Below, piece by piece: positions 44,701 to 53,700 of a DNA stretch of 64,000 bases. Origin of the DNA: Holothuria scabra (taxonomy: Eukaryota; Echinodermata; Holothuroidea; Aspidochirotida; Holothuriidae); contig CM074187.1 in assembly GCA_037179385.1 (NCBI GenBank), positions 14,075,450 to 14,139,449 of the forward strand. The letters are read 5' to 3'. A program made the position numbers and the translations under genes. Each line of letters starts with the position of its first letter. The stretch's first letter is position 1. Under the pieces are notes generated by a model. The model saw only the letters and a program-made list of their open reading frames with translations, was not told the origin of the DNA and ran no database searches.

Positions 44701-47700
44701 TGATGTCATTCTTGTACTACTCAAATTACAATCTTTGTATTTGTTTGTTTTTCCAAACAGTACTGCACCTTGTACCAAGGTGTGATAGCACTCTTACTAT
44801 TACGAGGTGGTGTAATTAATTCAGCCCTCCTTGTGCATCATGCTATGCAAGCAAACAGGAAGTGTTCAAGGTCATAAAACATTTTTAATTTTAAAGGAAA
44901 ACAAACTTTACAAAGCATTTTATGTGAGTTGTACAACAAGAAAGTTACAAATTATTGTGCAACAGACCAATTTGTTTTAAGGGAATAAACTTCAACATTT
45001 TATATCTCAGCTCAGGAATGTCACATGAAGATGGGAGTTGGACTGCTAGAATTCGTTTTTCATTTTCTTAAATATATATTTTTGAATTTTTTGATTTGAG
45101 GTACACTTTTATAATGCTCCCATGTTGTAAAGGTAAAGATGGAAAATTTCGAGCAAATATACATTCAAGAAGCAAAACAATGCATGGCATTTTGAAAGTT
45201 AGTTAGCTACAGTAGTTAGATGGAGTTTAACAGCCATGTTTCCAACCTATTGTTTCAAGACGAGCTGGCCACAAACTTTTTTCCAATTGTGGTGCACTGA
45301 CTTGTTTTCCCTACTCCATTGTTTATGCTGAGCATCACGCAGAATGGCAGTAGGTTCCATTTTTAGAGTCTTTGGTGTGACTAGACCTGGGAACAGAACC
45401 TGGGCCTTCCACATGATAGTTGGATGCTCTTACCACTACACCAAACACGCAGCATTTTGAAGGAACAGAACTTAGCAATCCCTATGCAGTAATGTGGGAA
45501 CATTTGGACATTGATGACAATGGTTAAATTTCTATAGTTAACCACAGCATGCATACAACGGAAAGAGATCTATGCTTTAAAACGTTGTAAACATTCAAAA
45601 TGTCATTGGAATCCTGATGAAATGACTGGCATCAGACAGACACTAAGTAAATTTAACTGAGTTATCTTCAAAGGCTAACAATCCATGCAGACTTTTGACA
45701 CAACAGCTATGTACTTTACTTTGACAATTCTATGGCTAAAACAAATCAACAATGTAAAGCCAACTTTGAGTTAAAGAGCCTGAGGAAATAAATAAAAATA
45801 AAAAGTTACATACCAGCTTGTGCTCCCATCAGTTTTTCTGTGAGACCCATTATATCCTCCTTAGCTTGAAGGAGTGCTTTCTCCAATTTTTTCTTACTCC
45901 TGTGTTGAGAAAAGAATGATCACACTCAGTCTTCCCTCACTGATTACGTTGTAATAACAAAGTTAAAGACAAACCTAAATCATTACCAATAGTGGTTACT
46001 TTACACAAATAAAAAATGTGTAATGTTCCCAGTATATCAAACATACAGTAGTTGATGGCTGTCTCACTGTAATCCAAAAAGTGTGACTGTCCTTGGGATT
46101 TTTTTACAATTAATGTTAGGGCTTGTGAGTGATTATTGATTAACTGACGTTTAATCACACATCAAATTATCGTTAAGGGCAGAGTCATTTATCAAACTGG
46201 CGGTTACAGCCAAGTCACTTATGTATTTCCTTTACCCACCTGCCCACACTGCCCTGTTAGGAAAGTGACTCTTCCCTAAATGGAAGGCCACTTTCAATTA
46301 ATTGCATGTCACAAATCATACGTAGTATGTGATCAAGCACTGCACTGCTAGCCTTAAATTTTCCTTTACTCCATATTATATATGGGTATCTCCAAGTTAA
46401 AAACCATTTTCCAATTGAAAAAGGAAGATTTAAAAGACCACATCCATTCAGTTCCTGCTACACAGCATAGCATCTTTTATGGACTTACATTGTGCCTACA
46501 GTGTCATTCATGTGTCATTCATATGTGCATAAAAGTTGAAGAAACAGGTGTATGGTACAGGCTGTACAGTGCACATACAAAACATATTAGGATGTGCAAT
46601 GCAACAGTACTGTACACTGACTATATCCAATGTTCTAAGTGTTCACACATTCATACTGCTGTACGTCATCTTGCCAGTGTACAACTTATGACATGTTTCT
46701 GCACTGTGCCTTATATGTAGTGTACGATTTTTATCCCACATGAATACATCTACATAAGGGGTGAGCTCAGTTCCATTAGAAATAATGCTGGCATGAAATT
46801 TGGACAAACTACTTTGTTCAGAGACCAACGTGAAAGCCTGACTTTGGTGAATTCTTGCGGTTTACATGGTCGCGGGGTATGCTACTGCGCTTGATAGACT
46901 TGACCTTAAAATTTTTAATTTTTGCACTTTAAATCATAAAAACGAAAATCTCGTTACAAGTTGACACTAACTTAAACCCTGAAACGAAAAAAATCGGTCA
47001 ACATTTAGTGAAAATAACGATCACATTTCAAAGCAAAACCTGCCAGATTTTGCAAACCAACAGATTTCGATGAGATTTACTTTTTTTATTTCAATTCCTT
47101 ATTTTGTCAGTTTTGTACATATCGAGACAGGAAATAGATCAAAATGGTACTACAAATTCCAGAGATTTCATATTTGCATAATAAATGACTACTAAGTAAT
47201 GTTTTCAGACCAATTGTGGTGATTCGGTGGACTCCCAGTCTGCTTCTACTAGAATTTACAACTTAATACCAGTCAAGGTCGTTTAGTTTCTTGCAGTCAG
47301 AGAATCGCCCAGTTTGAAGCTCCATCGCCCAGTCTGAGTGCCGATTTTTCATGGCACAAAATTTATCATGTCCAGAAATAAGTGAAATAAGTGCTGGGAT
47401 TATGCACTTTTAACATCATGACAGAGAGAAATATTCTGTGTAGGCCTATATGATGGATATTTTTCTTAAGATTTTTAAAACAAAGAAATAGAGACTGTTC
47501 CAAACTGTGCCTATAACTATAAAGGAATTTTCAATAAGTACTGCTTTAGTTTGGCATTTGCATTTTAGGGATTAAATCTGTGGGCCTAGTAATTAGGTTA
47601 GACTGCTAATTGTTACATCAAACGATCTCGGAGTTTGAGGGGAATTCCTGTAAGGAAACACAAATGCAATTAATCCTCCTGCAGTGCCAACAGTATTGTG

Positions 47701-50700
47701 TTTCAGGCTATACACCACAAACAGCATACATGCACACAAAGCACACACAAGAATGAGTTATTGCACTGATTCCTAATATCTTTGAGCAGGAATAAAAGGC
47801 ATGCCAACAAAGCATTTTCCTTACTTGGTCAAAGCCTTGCCACTGTGCAATTTTTCCACATACGTCACAATTTCTTGATTAATTTCAGACAATTTTTGAG
47901 TTGCGAGACTAGCTGTGTCTAAGGCTTCTTGAACACTGGTTGACACCTGTTCCAGGTCCACTTCAGCTGCTTTTGGTTGTAATTCTTTCTCGTCAATATT
48001 ATTGATGTAAACTGTAAAAAACTACAACAGTGAAAAAATAATGAATTATGAATGTTCACATGATTGATAAATGTGTAATATTTCAAAAACTTTAAAAAAG
48101 TCAATCTAGTTTTTCACTTCTCTGTCTCTTTGAGCTTTACCTTAAAATCTGGACAGAAGTCTTACAGACAGAAAAAGCCTCCATAAATGAGTTAAAACAA
48201 CATTCTAATTCATGTAGCAAGAAATGTTTATATAGTAACAGTGAACAGTAGAGTTCTTTGCACACATAGTACATTATGTAATGAGCCAGGTCACCCCTGA
48301 CTGGTACCAGAGATGTTGACTCAAGTGTTGAAAATCAGGACTTGAGTTGCAATTTCATTGAGTTCAATCAGACTTGACTCGGACTTGCCAAAAATGGCTT
48401 GCCACTTGACCTCCACTTGCTGGGATAACTTGCTACCAATGCAAGTCTGTTTTGCATTTTTGTTTTGGGTCTCACAGACAGAGCTTCGATCAGATTAATC
48501 ATCAGTGTTTACACCGGGTAGGAAATTCATACCAGGGTACCTGAACCGTATCCCTCATTAGGTACCCGGGTACCCGATGGTAAACCTTGCAATATATTTT
48601 TCCTACCAGAGAAGGAGATTTTATTAAATTAAGTGGATTCATTCATAGTTGGATTCTTAGTCTTAGTTAAAGTAGCCTCCTGACCAGGGAATTCCTATCA
48701 CTTGCACTTCTAGTCCTAGTTGAAGTGATTGTCTGACAAGACTCAAGCAGGGCTGGAAAAAATGTAAATTTCCCTGCAAGCAAATCAAATTTCCCAGAAA
48801 GCAAATCAAACTTTCCCAAAGACTGCACATGCTTACATACAAAACATGTTTAAATACAAAATTTCCCTGCAATGACATTCCCAAATTGCTGGTTTTTCCA
48901 GCCATGAACAAGAGAATTAATTTTTAGTTGAAGTTCTAGTTCTCTTCAAAGTAAGTGCCTGACTGCATGGAACTCATCAGTAACCTAATGTCTTTATCAA
49001 CTTTCATGCAAGTAAGCTTCATTCAAGCCTAATTATACTCTACAGTGGTGATTTTGATGACTTCCCATTCTTTAGTCCTGTGTAAGGCCCATAAGTCCTA
49101 CACAGAGAACAGTAAATGTTTGCGTTTCAACTACTTTCAAATATCAAAAATCTTACTTTCGCTACTATAAATAATACTATGAGTCTTTCAACGGCTTCAC
49201 TGTTGAATAGCCCACGTTTCCAACTAAGTTACATGGCATACCTACGGTATACAATAGCCTGCCAACTTTCTAGCGAATCACATTTACGACCACCAAATAT
49301 GACGTCACAACAAAAATTAAAATACTAAATTATATTTCGCGTAATAGGTAATACTTACGCATCAAACGTATGGCCTGGTACACATTTTCCACCTACAAAA
49401 TCTAATTAGGTTGTTCGCCGTTCGTTGTATCAGTTGTATGTACCAAAATAAACTATTCATACTTGTTTCGTGCACCACACGACCAACTTATGCTTACTAA
49501 TTCTTCCCTCAAAATGCGGGATTCCTGTAAATGGAAACTGGACGAAGGTTTGCAGACTATGTATATTATACTGTTTAGAGATGTATTATGGTTTTGAGAG
49601 AGCGCCATATTTCGTCTACTACAGAGTCTGCTCCGCAGACTAAGTAAAAAATGGCAACCTCATGGCCTCTTTGCCCACCAGTCCTGTACTCCATTTATTA
49701 AGAGCACATGTACCCACAATCTCTTTGACTGTCTGTACAGAAGTAGTTTGGGAAAGAGCTGTAGGGCTATTTGGCAATCTCATACAACCAAAGATTCACT
49801 GGATGGAAGGTCTGCAAAACCAAAATTTACCACAAATGAGTGCGCAAGACCATAAATGAATCTAGGGCTTTGCAAGAACTAAGGTCCACAAGATGACTGA
49901 AAGTGAAAATGCCAACAGAAATACTACATAAATTATTTTTCTTGCATATTGAGGGTTAATACTCAAGTAGCATTAACTGGCCATAGCAACAGTGGGCTCT
50001 GGTACCAGTTGGACAGACCATTGGTCCGTACATCTTTCCAGCTTTGCCATTTGGATGTCATAATGATATATGGGATTTGCCATCAAATCCTCTTCCCTCT
50101 ACACCTCACTTTTTGCAGGCTCCTAATGTGTCAAAATAAGAACTCCCTTCACTGGACTGATTGCATTGCATGGTCAAGTGGTTAGGCCTTGGGCATCCAA
50201 CGAGGATGTCTGGAGCTGGAGTCTTGGGTTGATCATGTCAAAGACTTTCAAAATGGAACCTACTGCAATTGTGATCGCTGCTCAGCATAAGCAACAGAGT
50301 AGGGAAAACAAGCCTGTGAGCCACAACTGCAATTTCTGGAAAAAAGGCTGCAGCAGGCTCATTTAAACAAATTGGTTAGAAACTGGGCAGTTAATCTTTA
50401 TCAAACTAACGTACTAGCTGGTATTGTTTGTTTAACACAGAACAGTAATACTTTAGACAAAAGTCTCAATGATAATATGAATCTTACATCATTTATTTGG
50501 TTAAGTAACTTCATCTTCTGTTCTGTAGCCTCTTCAAAACCAACCACAAAGATCATGACATTCCGTTGGTACTTTTTCTTCTGAATTGCATCTCCAATAA
50601 TTTTCTCAAGTTCAAGCTATGATGAAAAATATCATGCAAAATAAAATATTAAGAGGAAATCAGCAAATGGGTTTGAAATTGAAAGAGTACTTTGAAATAA

Positions 50701-53700
50701 AGCGAACCCTAAAGGGGCTCATTGAGTTGAAATTTATGATTAAATAAGAGTGTTAGAGGGTTACTACAACATAGCAATGCTTCTAGTTAGTAAAAAAAGT
50801 CAAGTGTTATGTCAAATAGTTCGGAGAAAAGTGAAAATTTTGAACTTCGTGGTGTCTTGACTTGTTACTGTTTTGTGCATAATTTGAAAAAGTGTCTGGT
50901 CACAAATTTTTGAAAATTGAATAGAACCATGAAGCACTCGCTCATTAAACAGTTATTTTTGAATAAAATATAGGGATTGGCTAAGTTTGACCATTTGTCA
51001 TTGACATGTGAAGAAAACTTTACAGGTTTGGAAAAATTTGTTGAATTTTACGAGTCAACTCAATGAGCCGCTTTAAGTGGATCATGAACTTGTCTAGTTT
51101 TGAAACTACAGTAGTTCAATACAAAGTCATTGCTTTAAATCACTACCTGTAAATAACAGCACAGGCATGCAAGTTTTCTGAAAAGCCCAACTGGGTAAAT
51201 TGCTACTTTCTGACATTTTTGCCTAACCTGCAAGAATATTCTGATAACACAACTATTCCTCATATTACTTTCAAACTGACAGCAAAGAAAATTGCCCACT
51301 GTGCTGGAAATTATACTACAATGTAAGAAATTTTAAGCAACACAAAAAGTAACTTTATATTTTCAACAAAACTTAACTGCATGACATTTTTGTACAAATA
51401 AAGGGTCACATTTAGTTTACTTTTGAAAATAATCACCTTTATAAAAGTTGGTTAAGTACTGCCTTTTTTGGTGCAAGGCAGATGAATTTACCTCCCCTTA
51501 TCACAGTGCAATTTTACTCTACACATATTACTGTAAGTTCTCAACCAAATTATTAAACTAAGAAAATAAACACTTCAGTCCATAGAGTAAAATGCATACA
51601 GCAAGTTAACCCTTTACCGTTGTGCTCCGATCGGGGCATATTTTCGCGCCTCGGGAGTGGGCGGAAAAGCGGACGTAGCCCACCCCGCATGGGCTTCCGT
51701 AGGCCATTGACCCCGTGACCTTAAACTATTGTCTCTCTCGCTGTTGTGGCCGAATTTTCGGGTAGCTACTCGCAGTTTCGAGCTCCGCGTGAAACAGTAA
51801 AGATGTGTGACAGCCGAGCTCTCCGCATGGGTCCAAAAGGACCCAAACGACGGTAAAGGGTTAAGGCAGCCTGGGAATTTCTGTGTCCACCTGTATTAAT
51901 GTCTGTAATCCTTCTTTATTCCACCTCATACCCTGCAACCTACTGTAAATCTTTGGTCAACCTAAAGATTACTGACTCTAGGGTAATTCAGAGAAAAAAT
52001 TTCAGATTTGGCAGGAGAGACAAAGCAAACTGCATGGCAAGCATGTGGACTAATTCAACAATGTCTAGAGGCACAAAGGGTTTATGGGACCCTGTATAAA
52101 CCAAACTAGAGTTGGTACATGCTACATGTCTCACTCTTAACCGAACCACCTCAAGGATATTGGCTGTATCTTAGGAAAATAGTCTCAGGGCTATAATTTG
52201 CTACAGGTCTATCTGGTCCAACAGTCTGGCTAGGTTGTTGGATAAGGATGCTGTAGCTTCAGCCTGATTAAAAGCACCACACAACAGCATCTGAATTAAT
52301 AGAGACTATAATATACTTACAAGATCAGGAACAAAGTAAGTAGCCTTGTTATCTTCATGAAGCTGTTCATTCAACTCAAATGCAGCTATTGTCTGTAAAA
52401 AAAAATGATGTGACAAACGTCAATGTCTTCACTGTACGAAGGCCTGAACGCCCTAACAATGCACAAACTATCCCTTCTTGCACCCGGCCTTCTCAATTGC
52501 TAATGATACAGATTGTCCAGTATTTTCATTAGATTTGAGTTAATAAAAGAATGACAAGAAATTGTTTTGAAAGGTAAAAAAATGTGACACAATGTTAACA
52601 TGATGTAATGGATTGACAAGTTCAATCCCACAGATACGGCATAAGAAAAATATTGACAAAACTACATTGCTCTGAACAGGGCTTAGCTTAAAATTCCATG
52701 AATCACTTGACTGTACAACATATAATAATGTATCTTTAAACACAATGGTCTACTTAACTATTAGTTATGAACAAAGACCATGAACAAAAGATTTAGTTAA
52801 ATTAAAGGTCATTCATTGCTAATTTTTGAGATCACAATTTCAACTTTAAGGCATGTTCTGGTAGCTTTTCACCTCTGTCTTGCAAGAAAAACGAAAATAT
52901 TCTACACCATGCCTTGCAAACCCTATCACAATACCTTTTTCCTAACTCAAGATATCTCACTTGAAAGATTTGGTATATTTGTTATAAAATACCTATGTTT
53001 TGCAACAAAGCCACAAAAAGTTATGTAATGTGGGCACATTGCTTCAAACTCATTTTGTTTTTCTTTATAATTGAACATGCTGTTTGTCCTTGAAATTTGA
53101 TACTGTTGGAATGTTTGAAATTCTGTTCCTGTAGATTACCCTTCCCCATACTGTACATAGATTACAACTAACAATATTGCTTAATATTGCCTGCAGCGGC
53201 ATCATAATTATGAATAAATTGAATGCAGTGTTTATTTGATGTGCCATGATGACATCACAGATTTCCCATGATGCATCAAATCCCAAGAAAATTTGCAATA
53301 CTTTAAAAATTTGTATCTTCCGAGCGCTGTAAGCTACGGAGATGCCATTTTCACCTTCTGAAAGAGAACATTCATCTGTTTATTTTGAAGTTAATGAATT
53401 TTGTCTCCAGAACATGCCTTCAATACATCATACAGTAGTCATGTACAGTGCCCATGTATCAATACTTTTAAAATGCACTGAATACAATACTATACTTAGC
53501 TGCTCTCAAATCTACTGTCTACGGCATATTATACTGCAGACCTTGACTTTTTGAATTTCCAAGTGAGGTGTGCAACAGATCACACTGCTCTGAAAATCTA
53601 GGAGTGTGGTAGGTGAGCTATCTTAATTAATTTCTTACACAATTTATATCCGCTCCCATTCTCCATGAATTACACTTCTTGCATTATTTGAATTGAACGG

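Noticed and set aside
48310..48430. A further hAT-type MITE
   Set aside because: Words resemble the 44248 element, but I found no matching ends or 8-bp duplication.
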